This document shows positions 8,013 to 15,470 of a stretch of DNA of 64,000 nucleotides, one piece after another. The stretch spans positions 340,046-404,045 of the forward strand of contig NZ_JACOAF010000030.1 in assembly GCF_014269285.1 (NCBI RefSeq), given 5' to 3'. How positions within the stretch are numbered: the first letter of the stretch is position 1; each line of letters opens with the position of its first letter. Origin of the DNA: Rufibacter sediminis (GTDB taxonomy: Bacteria > Bacteroidota > Bacteroidia > Cytophagales > Hymenobacteraceae). The position numbers were made by a program, and so were the translations under genes. The notes under the pieces are model-generated. The model saw only the letters and a program-made list of their open reading frames with translations. It was not told where the DNA came from and made no database searches.

Positions 8013-8044
8013 TGTTGCATAGCTTCCCTCCGTGCGCTCACGGC

Positions 8045-8071
8045 CGCGAGGCCCCGCCTTCCGGCCTCGCG
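8045..8071. repeat. GC-rich hairpin
   Basis: CGCGAGGCC, 9-nt spacer, GGCCTCGCG: a 9-bp perfect arm hairpin directly after the minisatellite, in a stretch without genes. The function is unknown. Confidence 0.6.
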
Positions 8072-8180
8072 CTGTACCAGCTTCCTTTGCTTCCTGCGGT
8101 CGCAATGCCTGCGGCACCGGAACCTGCTTAGGCGCTCAACCGAAAGGCTGGAAAAGGCAATGCGTCAGTAAGAACGCCTC

Positions 8181-8213
8181 AGACCTCACAGGTTTTAAAA
8201 GCATGTGAGGTCT
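8181..8213. repeat. AGACCTCACA hairpin repeat
   Basis: AGACCTCACA and TGTGAGGTCT, perfect 10-bp arms around a 13-nt spacer. This type of palindrome is common between genes in Cytophagales genomes (from memory). It is single-copy in this window. Confidence 0.6.
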
Positions 8214-8218
8214 TCTCT

Positions 8219-8242
8219 GTAGAGACGCAATACCTTGCGTCT
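8219..8242. repeat. GTAGAGAC-type hairpin, copy 1
   Basis: GTAGAGACGCAA-TACC-TTGCGTCT. The arms pair over GACGCAA and TTGCGTC. A second copy with different but still self-complementary arms lies 40 bp downstream. Confidence 0.7.
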
Positions 8243-8281
8243 TTTTTCCCTTGCGTCTTTCTTTCCACACATTCCCAAAAT

Positions 8282-8306
8282 GTAGAGACAAGGCATGCCT
8301 TGTCTC
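8282..8306. repeat. GTAGAGAC-type hairpin, copy 2
   Basis: GTAGA then a 22-bp perfect palindrome, GAGACAAGGCA-TGCCTTGTCTC. Compared with copy 1, the inner arm bases changed on both sides so that pairing is kept. Confidence 0.75.
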
Positions 8307-8343
8307 CTGCGTGGCCTCCGCAACTGCCGGTGATTACCTGCAG

Positions 8344-8370
8344 AGGGCACCCACAAGAGGTGCGCCTACA
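8344..8370. repeat. Diverged end-piece of the family B composite repeat
   Basis: AGGGCACCCACAAGAGGTG-CGCCTACA resembles the terminal piece AGGGCAACCACAAGG-GATTGCCCCTACA found at both ends of the composite repeats at 14999-15350 and 23307-23483, with paired changes in the arms. Confidence 0.5.
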
Positions 8371-8403
8371 TTGTACTTCCTTACAATAATCTGCCACCCT
8401 GTC

Positions 8404-8442
8404 CGCCGTTGTAGGTGTTCTCACCAACAACGTAGACGACTG
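8404..8442. repeat. GGTGTTCTCACC hairpin repeat, copy 1
   Basis: CGCCGTTGTAGGTG-TTCT-CACCAACAACG followed by TAGACGACTG. Two more copies lie at 46692-46731 and 47107-47144. The arms GTTGT-n-GGTG and CACC-n-ACAAC form a hairpin with a TTCT loop. Confidence 0.7.
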
Positions 8443-8492
8443 TCATTCACTTCTCCTAATTTTCGGCCCATCAACAATCTTTACAAAACATA

Positions 8493-8546
8493 CTTCGCTC
8501 TGTTTTAAGGCTGCTTTTCTTTAAACACCCCTAAAACGGAGCGAAG
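8493..8546. repeat. Family A nested palindrome copy with extended arms
   Basis: The core TCTGTTTTAAGG...TTTTCTTTAAACACCCCTAAAACGGAG is flanked by CTTCGCTC on the left and GAGCGAAG on the right, so the palindrome extends to 54 bp. It ends 17 bp from the pfkB stop codon and could act as its terminator. Confidence 0.85.
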
Positions 8547-8562
8547 CAGGTTGGATGGTTCT

Positions 8563-9495
8563 TTAGCGGCGGGCTTTTAGCCAGGCGTAGATGCTTTCCA
8601 CATCAGATTTGCGGCACAGTTCTGAGCCAGGGGTCATGGTGGCGGCGGTGCCGGCGGCTACGCCGTAGCGCACTACCTCCGGCAGCGCCCAGCCTTCCAG
8701 CAGTTTCAGAACCATGGCGCCTACCATGCTGTCGCCGGCACCCACGGCACTTTCCTGTTTCACGGTGGGCGGCACGATGTACTCAAACCCATCCTGAGAC
8801 GCCAGCATCGCGCCGCGGGGCCCCAGCGATACCACCAGTATCTGGCTTTTGCCTTCCTGGAGCACCTGCGTGGCCAGTTCTTCCTGCTCCTGGGCTGAGA
8901 TCACTTCTTTGCGGGCCAGTGCGGCCAGCTCGTTCAGGTTGGGTTTCAGGAGGTAAATGCCTTTGCCGGCGGCTTTCATCAGGGCTTCGCCGGAGGTGTC
9001 TACCACCAGCTTGAATCCCTTCTTTGTGGCTATTTCGGCAATCTGGGCATAAAAATCGTCGGGGACGCCGGGCGGGTTGCTTCCGCTGGCAATCACGAAC
9101 TCGGGGATTTCTTCCAGTTCTTCCAGCGCCTGCAGGATCTGCTGCCACTCTGGGGCGGAAATCTGCGGGCCGGGCATGCCAAACCGATACTCCTGCCGGG
9201 TAGAAGTCTCAAACACGATGAGGTTTTCGCGGGTGGCTTCCTGGCACTTGAACTTCCGGTACGCCACGCCTTCGGCCGTTAGAAGCTCGCCGATTTTATC
9301 GCCGGTGGGTCCGCCGGACAGAAACCAGGCAATGGATTCGCCCCCCAGCTTTTTGATGGCTCGGGAGACATTGATCCCGCCGCCACCCGGCTCAAAGACC
9401 GGCTTCTCACAGCGCAATTTCTTTTCGGGCGCGACAGAGTCTACGCGGGTGCTTTTGTCTACGGCAGGATTAGCGGTAATGGTGATGATTTTCAT
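8563..9495 (-). CDS. PfkB-family sugar kinase (1-phosphofructokinase type)
   Basis: 310 aa from the ATG at 9495 (MKIITITANPAVDKS matches the family N-terminus); an ATG six codons upstream is possible. A ribokinase-like fold is seen: substrate-binding FEPGGGGINVSRAIKKLGG, the YLLKPNLNELAAL segment, and the C-terminal signature AVGAGDSMVGAMVLKLLEG with the catalytic base Asp in GAGDS. It phosphorylates a hexose phosphate or fructose-1-phosphate type substrate with ATP in the cytoplasm; 6-phosphofructokinase II or tagatose-6-phosphate kinase are alternatives. It is monocistronic, flanked on both sides by family A palindromes. Confidence 0.9.
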   Translation of the reverse strand: MKIITITANPAVDKSTRVDSVAPEKKLRCEKPVFEPGGGGINVSRAIKKLGGESIAWFLSGGPTGDKIGELLTAEGVAYRKFKCQEATRENLIVFETSTRQEYRFGMPGPQISAPEWQQILQALEELEEIPEFVIASGSNPPGVPDDFYAQIAEIATKKGFKLVVDTSGEALMKAAGKGIYLLKPNLNELAALARKEVISAQEQEELATQVLQEGKSQILVVSLGPRGAMLASQDGFEYIVPPTVKQESAVGAGDSMVGAMVLKLLEGWALPEVVRYGVAAGTAATMTPGSELCRKSDVESIYAWLKARR

Positions 9496-9579
9496 AGGAA
9501 AGGTAGTGCTCATGCAAATGAGGTAAAGCTTGTTGAAGGAGGTCCGAATTCCTAAAGATACTGATCTGATTGGAAAGTC

Positions 9580-9617
9580 TGTTTTAGCGGCATTTTGCAG
9601 AAAACGGGTTTAAATCG
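9580..9617. repeat. Family A nested palindrome copy
   Basis: TGTTTTAGCGGCATTTTGC and AGAAAACGGGTTTAAATCG. It lies 85 bp upstream of the pfkB start and upstream of the sigma-factor remnant; there is no stop codon nearby. Confidence 0.65.
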
Positions 9618-9728
9618 TCTTTTACGGAAGCGGGCGGCTTATCTTCGAAGAAAAGCAGAAAAGTTGCGCCCCGGCTGCGACTTTTCAGAGCCCTTGTGTC
9701 ACTTACCGCCACATCAGAGTCTTGTTTT

Positions 9729-9860
9729 ATGTCCCAACCCCAAGAACATACCGCCAGGCAGCACGCGTTTCTGGCGCTCTACGAGCCGGTGCATGCGCCC
9801 TTCGCCCGGTTAATGAAAGAACTCTTGCCCTTTAAGTGCTTCCCAACGCATCATCCTTGA
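9729..9860 (+). pseudogene. Remnant of an RNA polymerase sigma-70 (ECF) gene
   Basis: 43 codons from ATG at 9729 to TGA at 9858-9860. The first 28 residues (MSQPQEHTARQHAFLALYEPVH...) resemble the start of Cytophagales ECF sigma factors, in which LYEPVHxRFxRF leads into region 2. After AR the similarity is lost (LMKELLPFKCF...) and the frame stops. Region 2 and region 4 are missing. The stretch just upstream (GCGACTTTTCAGAGCC then a TTGTGTC-rich piece) also looks like the leader seen before such genes. Interpreted as a deletion remnant; it is recognition from memory and needs an alignment. Confidence 0.35.
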
Positions 9861-9905
9861 GTAAGCACCGCATTCTAACGGAAGGCTATGGAACCTGACG
9901 TTCTA

Positions 9906-9942
9906 CGTTGGGGCCATTTCTCTAAAAACGGGCTTAAAACAG
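9906..9942. repeat. Family A nested palindrome copy
   Basis: CGTTGGGGCCATTTCTC, then AAAAACGGGCTTAAAACAG. It ends 19 bp 3' of the ABC ATPase stop codon. Confidence 0.7.
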
Positions 9943-9960
9943 TAGGAAAGAAATCGCTGA

Positions 9961-10635
9961 TCAGGAGAAGATTCCGGCGGGCACGTACTCCCAATCTTCC
10001 AGTTCCTGCAGGTGGTGAATGGGTCGGCAAGTGCCCTCGGTGAGGAGTATCAGCCGGTCACTCACGTCAATGATGTGGCGGTAATTGTGGTCTGTCACCA
10101 GAATGCCTTTGGTTTCTTTGTGGGCCAGTATGAGTTCCTGCATATGTTCTTTCAGCAGCGGCTCAATGCCGGAGAAAGGTTCATCCAGCAGCAGAAACGG
10201 GGTGTCCAGGTGGAGCAGCAGCGCCACCTCCAGGTAACGTAACTGTCCGCCCGAAAGCTGATGGACGGTTTTGGAAAGCAGCGGCTGAATTCTGGCATGT
10301 TCCTTCAGCGCCTCCTGTTTCTCTCTGGAAGGCAAAAACAAAGAAATAAGCTGCCGCACTTTCAAGGAACGGGGCAGAAAGCTCTCCTGCGGCAGATAGC
10401 TGATGAGGTGCTGGGTAAAAGGGCGCTGGCACCGCTTGCCATTGATTCTGATGCTCTTGTTTTCGGTCTCCAGCGTGCCGAAGATGATTTTCAGCAAGGT
10501 AGATTTCCCAGAGCCGTTCCGGCCTAACAATCCCACCACCTCGCCCACCTGGCACTTGAGGTAAATGTTCTTGAGCAGGTTTCGGTCACCAATGCGGTAA
10601 ATGATGCTGTCTGCCTCCAGAGTATCAGGTGCCAT
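9961..10635 (-). CDS. ABC transporter ATP-binding protein
   Basis: 224 aa, a single nucleotide-binding domain. Walker A is G-R-N-G-S-G-K-S-T at residues 38-46, Q-loop Gln83 (LPQESFLP), signature LSGGQ at 127-131, Walker B FLLLDEP at 147-153 and the switch His183 (VTDHNYRH). All ATPase residues are intact. It resembles the LptB/LivF-like exporter ATPases in size and in the TDHN-x-R H-loop. Its 5' end overlaps by 11 bp the gene for a 102-aa membrane protein, suggesting a coupled pair. No full-size permease is adjacent, so the transported substrate is unknown. Confidence 0.93.
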   Translation of the reverse strand: MAPDTLEADSIIYRIGDRNLLKNIYLKCQVGEVVGLLGRNGSGKSTLLKIIFGTLETENKSIRINGKRCQRPFTQHLISYLPQESFLPRSLKVRQLISLFLPSREKQEALKEHARIQPLLSKTVHQLSGGQLRYLEVALLLHLDTPFLLLDEPFSGIEPLLKEHMQELILAHKETKGILVTDHNYRHIIDVSDRLILLTEGTCRPIHHLQELEDWEYVPAGIFS

Positions 10636-10933
10636 AGAGTAGGGGTTTGCAGAAAAGATAGAGGATATAAAAAGCAGCGTTCACCAGAAAACAAGTACCA
10701 AGTAACGCCCGCTTAGACCAGCCCCGGTTATGGTAGAAATAGTACTGCTCACGAGAACGCAGCCAAAAGAAATAGAAGGCAAGAACTAACCCCAGGAAGA
10801 CGAAGGAAAAGAAAAAGCAGGCAAAGAAGACCGCCCGGTCTCTTTCCAGCGAGTAGATGAGCGCGCTCACAAACAACGAGAACGGCAGGTTGAAGGCATG
10901 AAGCGTTTTATAGTAATGCAAGAAGACCTTCAT
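10625..10933 (-). CDS. Small polytopic membrane protein, ABC partner
   Basis: 102 aa. Hydrophobic segments at about residues 14-29 (LPFSLFVSALIYSLE), 33-54 (AVFFACFFFSFVFLGLVLAFYF) and 78-97 (LLGTCFLVNAAFYILYLFC) suggest three membrane spans joined by short basic or aromatic loops. No family is recognised. It is upstream of and overlaps the ABC ATPase by 11 bp, so it is probably translated with it. It is far shorter than usual ABC permeases; it could oligomerise or be an accessory subunit. This is inference from context. Confidence 0.7.
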   Translation of the reverse strand: MKVFLHYYKTLHAFNLPFSLFVSALIYSLERDRAVFFACFFFSFVFLGLVLAFYFFWLRSREQYYFYHNRGWSKRALLGTCFLVNAAFYILYLFCKPLLYGT

Positions 10934-11037
10934 GCCAGAACAGGAAATAGCGGGTTACCCCAGAAACATCAGACGCTTCTGTATAACTGATTTCCTGAAT
11001 ATTTAGTATGCCTCGGCCACTGTCCGCAGGACTTTTC

Positions 11038-11076
11038 CGCTTTGGGGCCGTTTTCACCAAAACAGCCCCAAAGCAG
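11038..11076. repeat. Family A nested palindrome, near-perfect copy
   Basis: CGCTTTGGGGCCGTTTTC-ACC-AAAACAGCCCCAAAGCAG: only one mismatched pair in the arms. It ends 4 bp from the nagA stop codon. Its core is almost identical to the copy at 48501-48558. Confidence 0.92.
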
Positions 11077-11079
11077 CCG

Positions 11080-12231
11080 TTACTTTTTCGCCAGAACTAC
11101 CTCTGCTCCTTCTACCCACACCCGTTGCAACGCCAGTGCCTGGTCAAGTACTACAATGTTGGCGGCGGCACCCGGCACCAATTGCCCTACCTGGTGCTCC
11201 AGTTGCAGGACCTGCGCCGGATACAAGGTGGCCATTCGGATCGCTTCGTCCAGCTCCAGCCCTACCATGTTCACGGTGTTCTGCACCGCCTGCAACATGG
11301 TCAGGGCAGAACCGGCCAACCGACCGTCTTCGGTTTCGCAGCGGCCGTTGCGGTAGTAGGCCTTGAAGTTCCCGAAATCGGTGAAGGGGATGTCCGAGCC
11401 CACGCAGGCGGCGCAGTCTGAGACGAGCAGCAGTTTTTCGCCCAGCATTTTCTTGGCCAGACGCACGGCATACGGATGGCAGTGCTCCCCATCCACGATG
11501 ATGCCGGTCCAGGCCTGGCCGTAATCCAGGGTGGCCGCCGCCAGACCCGGTTGTTTGGTGTCTATGCCGCTCATGGCGTTGTAGAGGTGGGTCACCGCCG
11601 TGATGCCGTTCCGGAAGAAGTGCAGGGCTTGGTCATACGTGGCCAGACTGTGCCCCGCCGAGAGCACGATGCCGCTTTCGGCTAGCCGTTGCAGCACGCT
11701 TTCCTCCAGGCATTCCGGGGCCAGGGTCAGGTAGGTGATCACGTCTTTGCCCGCCTCCAGCAGCACCTCCAACTCCTCGTGCGTGGCCGTCCGGATGCAG
11801 GCGGTATCATGGGCGCCTGGCTTGCCGGGGTTGAAGTACGGTCCTTCCAGGTGCATGCCCAGAAACGTGTTGGGTTGCTGTTGCATAGCGGCTCGCACGG
11901 CGGTTATGGTTACCAGAATCCGGTCCTGAAACGCCGAGATCACCGTGGGCAGAAAGCTGGTGGTGCCAAACTGCAGGTGCGCGTCCCGGATGGTGTGCAG
12001 GCTCTCCACCGTAGGGTATTGGGTGAAATACACGCCGCCGCCGCCGTTCACCTGCAAATCCACGAAGCCGGGGCAGATGATGCCGCCCTGGGCATCCACC
12101 AGCGGAACATCCGCGGGAAGTTCATCCACGGGAACAAGGTCCAGGATTTTGCCGTCTGCTACCAGTACCGCATAGCCTTGGGCGGTAGTGTAGCCGGAGT
12201 AGATGGTGCCGTTGGTGAGAGCGAAGCGCAT
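11080..12231 (-). CDS. nagA: N-acetylglucosamine-6-phosphate deacetylase
   Basis: 383 aa from the ATG at 12231 (MRFALTNGTIYSGY); the 15 codons upstream look like leader. An amidohydrolase-fold enzyme that removes acetate from GlcNAc-6-P, feeding amino sugars to glucosamine-6-P. Visible motifs are the N-terminal CPGFVDLQVNGGGG, the metal-site GMHLEGPYFNPGKPGAH (Glu metal ligand), SAGHS, THLYNAMSG (His ligand), the substrate loop DGEHCHP and the catalytic Asp in LLVSDCAACVGS. The length is normal. The gene stands alone between two family A palindromes; there is no nagB nearby. Confidence 0.93.
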   Translation of the reverse strand: MRFALTNGTIYSGYTTAQGYAVLVADGKILDLVPVDELPADVPLVDAQGGIICPGFVDLQVNGGGGVYFTQYPTVESLHTIRDAHLQFGTTSFLPTVISAFQDRILVTITAVRAAMQQQPNTFLGMHLEGPYFNPGKPGAHDTACIRTATHEELEVLLEAGKDVITYLTLAPECLEESVLQRLAESGIVLSAGHSLATYDQALHFFRNGITAVTHLYNAMSGIDTKQPGLAAATLDYGQAWTGIIVDGEHCHPYAVRLAKKMLGEKLLLVSDCAACVGSDIPFTDFGNFKAYYRNGRCETEDGRLAGSALTMLQAVQNTVNMVGLELDEAIRMATLYPAQVLQLEHQVGQLVPGAAANIVVLDQALALQRVWVEGAEVVLAKK

Positions 12232-12299
12232 GGGCAGGAGAGCGGTTAGGTTGAAAGGGCAATTTGGGAAAAACACGCCAGAAAGAACCCATGCCGGAA

Positions 12300-12340
12300 G
12301 CCGTTTATGACCTCTTTTCCGAAAACTGCCCGTAAAACAT
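12300..12340. repeat. Family A nested palindrome copy
   Basis: GCCGTTTATGACCTCTTTTCC and GAAAACTGCCCGTAAAACATC. It ends 17 bp after the outer-membrane protein stop codon and lies about 70 bp upstream of nagA. Confidence 0.75.
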
Positions 12341-12356
12341 CGGCCCTGCCAGATGA

Positions 12357-14789
12357 TTATTCGCCTTCTTTCATGTCATCGTTCCGGATGGATTTCTGCT
12401 TGCGCGGCGTTTTGCTGGCGTTCTGCTGCCCAAACTTGAAATCAAAACTGAGCCGCACGGATCGGTTGAAGTTGCGGTTCTCACTCACTTGCGTGAACGC
12501 TTCGGTTCTTGTCTCAGACCCGTAGTTGATGGATTTGGTGAAGGGGTTGTTCACGCCCAGTGTCAGGCTTCCCCTTTTCTCAAAAAGCGCTTTCTTCACC
12601 GCGAAGTTGTAGTACTGCCACGCGTACGCCTTGCCCTGCAACGTCACCCGCGCCGAGTTGAAGCCTCCGGAGAATTGCGCCGTCAGGCCTTTGCCCAGTT
12701 CATAACCGGTTGTCACGTTCAGGTTGTATTGCCAGCCGGTGTTCTCGGTACCCAGGCCGCTCAAGCGGTTGTAGTACACGTTTGCGTTGCCGTTCAGGCT
12801 TACCGCTGGCACCGGCTTGGTGGCGCCAGACACGTTAACGCCGTAGCTCAACAGCTTGCCGGCATTCTCATAGGTATTCTGCGACACGCCGTCCTCAAGG
12901 CCCAGCGTCACCAGCTGGATGGCGTTATCCACCTGCTGGAGGTACAGGGCCGCGCTGAGGGAACTAGTCTTGAAGAAGGTGCTGTAACCAGCTTCGTACA
13001 GGTGGGTCAGCTCAGGGTCCAGCGCGGGGTTCCCGAAGAAAATGCTTTTGGGGTCGCGGTTGTCGCGGTAGGGGTTCAGCAGGAAAATGTGGGGCCGCTG
13101 GAGGCGCTGGGTGTAGCTGAATTTAAGGGTATGGTTCTCCTTCAGGGTTCTGGACAGCACCAGGCTGGGTATGAGGTGATGGTAGGTCTCGTTCAGAAAG
13201 GTCTGGGTGCTGGTGAAATCGCCTTTCAGCTGGGTCTGCTCCCACCGGAGGCCGGTTTTCAGGGTGTTTTTCTTGCCCAGCGTGACGCCGTAAAACAGGT
13301 AACCCGCCACCACATCCTGCCGGTAGTGGAACGTGTTTTCCTCGGGTGCTGCCCGGTCCTCCAGCGGATAGGTGATGTCATATTGGGCATCGCTGTTGGC
13401 GCGGCGAAGGATGGCCTTGGCTCCTACCTCCAGCGTGGCTTTGTTTTTGAACGGATGTCCATAATCGGCTTGGAAGGTAATTTCGCGGTTGCTGTTCTGG
13501 TTGGTGTTCCGCTGCAGGTAAAAGAGCTGGTCTTGCCGGGTGAAACGGTCCTGGTGCACGAAGTTTTCATGGTCAGACTGGCTGAATTGCCCCAACAGCG
13601 TCAGTTCCTGCTGCGGTTTGTACACGTGCGTGTACTCCAGGTTCACATCCGCGCCCAGCGGAATGAACTGGAATTTGCTGGCGTTCCGGATGTAGGGGAA
13701 AGGCCCCGGCTGGGTAGTGGTGGTTTCCTGCGCGCTGCTGCCCTGGTACCGGCCCGTATTCATTTTGAGCCCCACGGAGAACAGGTTCAGGGAATCGGGG
13801 TCATAGGTGAGGCCCAGCTCCGCCGAAGCGCCGCCACCGTGCACCCGCCCGTCGCCGGTTTGGCGGGTAATCACGTCTTCGCCCTCCGCGTGCTCCACCC
13901 GGTACAGGCCGTACCCTTTGGGCACCGAATACCGGAAACCGTTCAAATTCAGGGTCACGCCCATTTTGCCCCGCTGCATGCTGAGGTTGCTGAACACGCT
14001 GCTGTTCTGGGTGCCCGCCGTGGCCCCGATGCTTCCGGTCAGGCCGGGCAGGCTGTTCCGTTTGGTGATGATGTTGATGATGCCCGCGGAGCCCTCCGCA
14101 TCATACTTGGCCGAGGGGCTGGTGATCACCTCCACGCTCTTGATCTGGTCAGAGGGAATCTGTCTGAGGGCATCGGCGAGGTTGGTGGCCAGCATGGTGG
14201 AAGCCTTATTGTTAATGAGCACCCGCACGTTAGAGGAGCCGCGCAGCTGCACGTTGCCGTCCACGTCTACGGAGAGTGAGGGCACTTTCCTGAGCACATC
14301 AGAGGCGTTGCCGCCCACGTTGGTGATGTCCTGATCGGCGTTGTACACCAGGCGGTCTATTTTGTCTTCCACCAACGGCTTCTGCCCCACCACGGTCACC
14401 TCCTTCAGTTTGTTCTCGGCCGGACTCAGCGTCACCCTTCCGATCTTCACCTCCGGCTCTCCGGCGATCACCTTTACCGGCCGGATATTTTTGGTCTGAT
14501 ACCCGATAAAGCTGACCGTCACCTGATACTCGCCCACCGGGATTGGGGAAAACGTGAACCGGCCCTGGTCATCGGTTAAGGTTCCGTCTTTGGATGGATT
14601 ACCGCCCATTTGCGCCAAGGCTACTGTGGCAAACGCCACCGGCTTCCCCGAAACAGAATCCAGCACCGTACCAGTAATCTTCCCCGCGCCTTTCCCCGAG
14701 GCTTCGGTCGTTTTCGACGCGTTATTTTGCGCCCATCCGGAAAAATACAGGCATAGGAATCCCAGCAAAAAGAGGGCTCTTTTTTTCAT
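12357..14789 (-). CDS. TonB-dependent-receptor-like outer membrane beta-barrel protein
   Basis: 810 aa from the ATG at 14789, which gives a signal peptide (MKKRALFLLGFLCLYFSGWAQ); earlier starts add a non-signal leader. Domains in order: a carboxypeptidase-regulatory/CarboxypepD-like beta sandwich (GTVLDSVSGKPVAFATVAL to VTVSFIGYQTK, about 36-100), a plug (PLVEDKIDRLVYNADQDI ... VLRKVPSLSVDVDGNVQLRG, with SVEVITSPSAKYDAEGSAGIINIIT, about 120-240), then an outer-membrane barrel with a C-terminal FDFKFG-type strand. This is the outer-membrane beta-barrel family protein of Bacteroidota. A canonical TonB box is not evident. The ligand is unknown. Confidence 0.9.
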   Translation of the reverse strand: MKKRALFLLGFLCLYFSGWAQNNASKTTEASGKGAGKITGTVLDSVSGKPVAFATVALAQMGGNPSKDGTLTDDQGRFTFSPIPVGEYQVTVSFIGYQTKNIRPVKVIAGEPEVKIGRVTLSPAENKLKEVTVVGQKPLVEDKIDRLVYNADQDITNVGGNASDVLRKVPSLSVDVDGNVQLRGSSNVRVLINNKASTMLATNLADALRQIPSDQIKSVEVITSPSAKYDAEGSAGIINIITKRNSLPGLTGSIGATAGTQNSSVFSNLSMQRGKMGVTLNLNGFRYSVPKGYGLYRVEHAEGEDVITRQTGDGRVHGGGASAELGLTYDPDSLNLFSVGLKMNTGRYQGSSAQETTTTQPGPFPYIRNASKFQFIPLGADVNLEYTHVYKPQQELTLLGQFSQSDHENFVHQDRFTRQDQLFYLQRNTNQNSNREITFQADYGHPFKNKATLEVGAKAILRRANSDAQYDITYPLEDRAAPEENTFHYRQDVVAGYLFYGVTLGKKNTLKTGLRWEQTQLKGDFTSTQTFLNETYHHLIPSLVLSRTLKENHTLKFSYTQRLQRPHIFLLNPYRDNRDPKSIFFGNPALDPELTHLYEAGYSTFFKTSSLSAALYLQQVDNAIQLVTLGLEDGVSQNTYENAGKLLSYGVNVSGATKPVPAVSLNGNANVYYNRLSGLGTENTGWQYNLNVTTGYELGKGLTAQFSGGFNSARVTLQGKAYAWQYYNFAVKKALFEKRGSLTLGVNNPFTKSINYGSETRTEAFTQVSENRNFNRSVRLSFDFKFGQQNASKTPRKQKSIRNDDMKEGE

Positions 14790-14915
14790 AAAAGATGGAA
14801 TAAAATAAAGGATGGAGAAGGGCGGTGCTCTGAGTGGGCACCCAGGATATAGAATCAATTTAATCTCGCCCGAGGGAAAGCAGACGGAGGTGAGCGGCAC
14901 GGTAATCAGCAGAAT

Positions 14916-14953
14916 GGTTTAGGGCTACTTTGCAGAAAACGACCTTAAAACAG
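14916..14953. repeat. Family A nested palindrome copy
   Basis: GGTTTAGGGCTACTTTGC and AGAAAACGACCTTAAAACAGG. It lies 127 bp upstream of the barrel gene start, between that gene and the family B composite repeat. Confidence 0.65.
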
Positions 14954-14998
14954 GTTGGCTTAGGCGGATGGCGCAACGGCTTGGCGTTCTATCAATTG

Positions 14999-15350
14999 TA
15001 GGGACAATCCCTTGTGGTTGCCCTCTGCGGTGCAAGCGCGTTGCTGCTTCTTCAATGGACTTCGTCATCCCCCTACCCCCTTCAAAGGGGACATTGAGTT
15101 CTATTTCAATGTTCAATTCCTTTTAGAAGGCATTGCCATTACTGCACATGTTGAGCCTCTCGGCTCACTGAAGTTGCAAACTTCAGCTCATGTTAGGTCC
15201 AAGTTGAAAACTTGAACCAGCTATGGTTTTAGAACTTAACACGCCTGCCTCTTGGGAGGAACATTGAGAGAATAGCCGTTGTTCTATCCAACCAACCGGA
15301 TTGCAAGTTTCCCGCCTGGGATAGGGCAACCACAAGGAATTGCCCCTACA
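14999..15350. repeat. Family B composite repeat, copy 1 (interrupted)
   Basis: The ends are inverted: GTAGGGACAATCCCTTGTGG on the left and AGGGCAACCACAAGGAATTG on the right. Inside are TCATCCCCCTACCCCC-TTCAAAGGGG-ACATT and AGCCGTTGTTCTA... GGGATAGGG. The same order and spacing occur at 23307-23483 (177 bp). Here the unit is 352 bp because 170 bp is inserted at ACATTGAG. The rest of the stretch to 15470 holds no gene. Confidence 0.8.
15099..15268. mobile_element. 170-bp insertion with 8-bp direct repeats in family B copy
   Basis: ACATTGAG occurs at 15091-15098 and again at 15261-15268, exactly bracketing the extra sequence relative to the uninterrupted copy at 23307-23483, which reads ACATTCAG once. 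The insert has no coding capacity and no obvious terminal inverted repeats. It contains the TAGGTCCAAGTTGAAAACTT palindromic repeat, also found at 37462-37557. Interpreted as a small non-autonomous insertion with target-site duplication. Confidence 0.6.
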
Positions 15351-15431
15351 GATGCGATCCGGGAGAACAATCCTTCTCCTATTTGCTTCAAAAAAGACAA
15401 TCTGCCGCTGGAAGTATTCTTTAGAGTAAGT

Positions 15432-15470
15432 CCGTTTTGGGCCTATTTTCGGGAAAACGGCCCCAAAACG
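15432..15470. repeat. Family A nested palindrome, abutting a stop codon
   Basis: CCGTTTTGGGCCTATTTTC, GG, GAAAACGGCCCCAAAACG. The last base is directly next to the stop codon of the DUF4097-like gene at 15471, as expected for a 3'-end hairpin. Confidence 0.9.

Noticed and set aside
7740..8117. 125-codon minus frame across the 76-bp minisatellite
   Set aside because: The frame exists only because the repeat period lacks stops; the repeat period is 76 bp, not a multiple of three, and the peptide is not repetitive in a coding sense.
12489..14279. 596-codon open frame on the plus strand opposite the outer-membrane barrel gene
   Set aside because: The minus strand encodes a complete signal peptide, CarboxypepD-like domain, plug and barrel. 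The plus frame is rich in His/Val/Gly with no domain and is a shadow of GC-rich codons.
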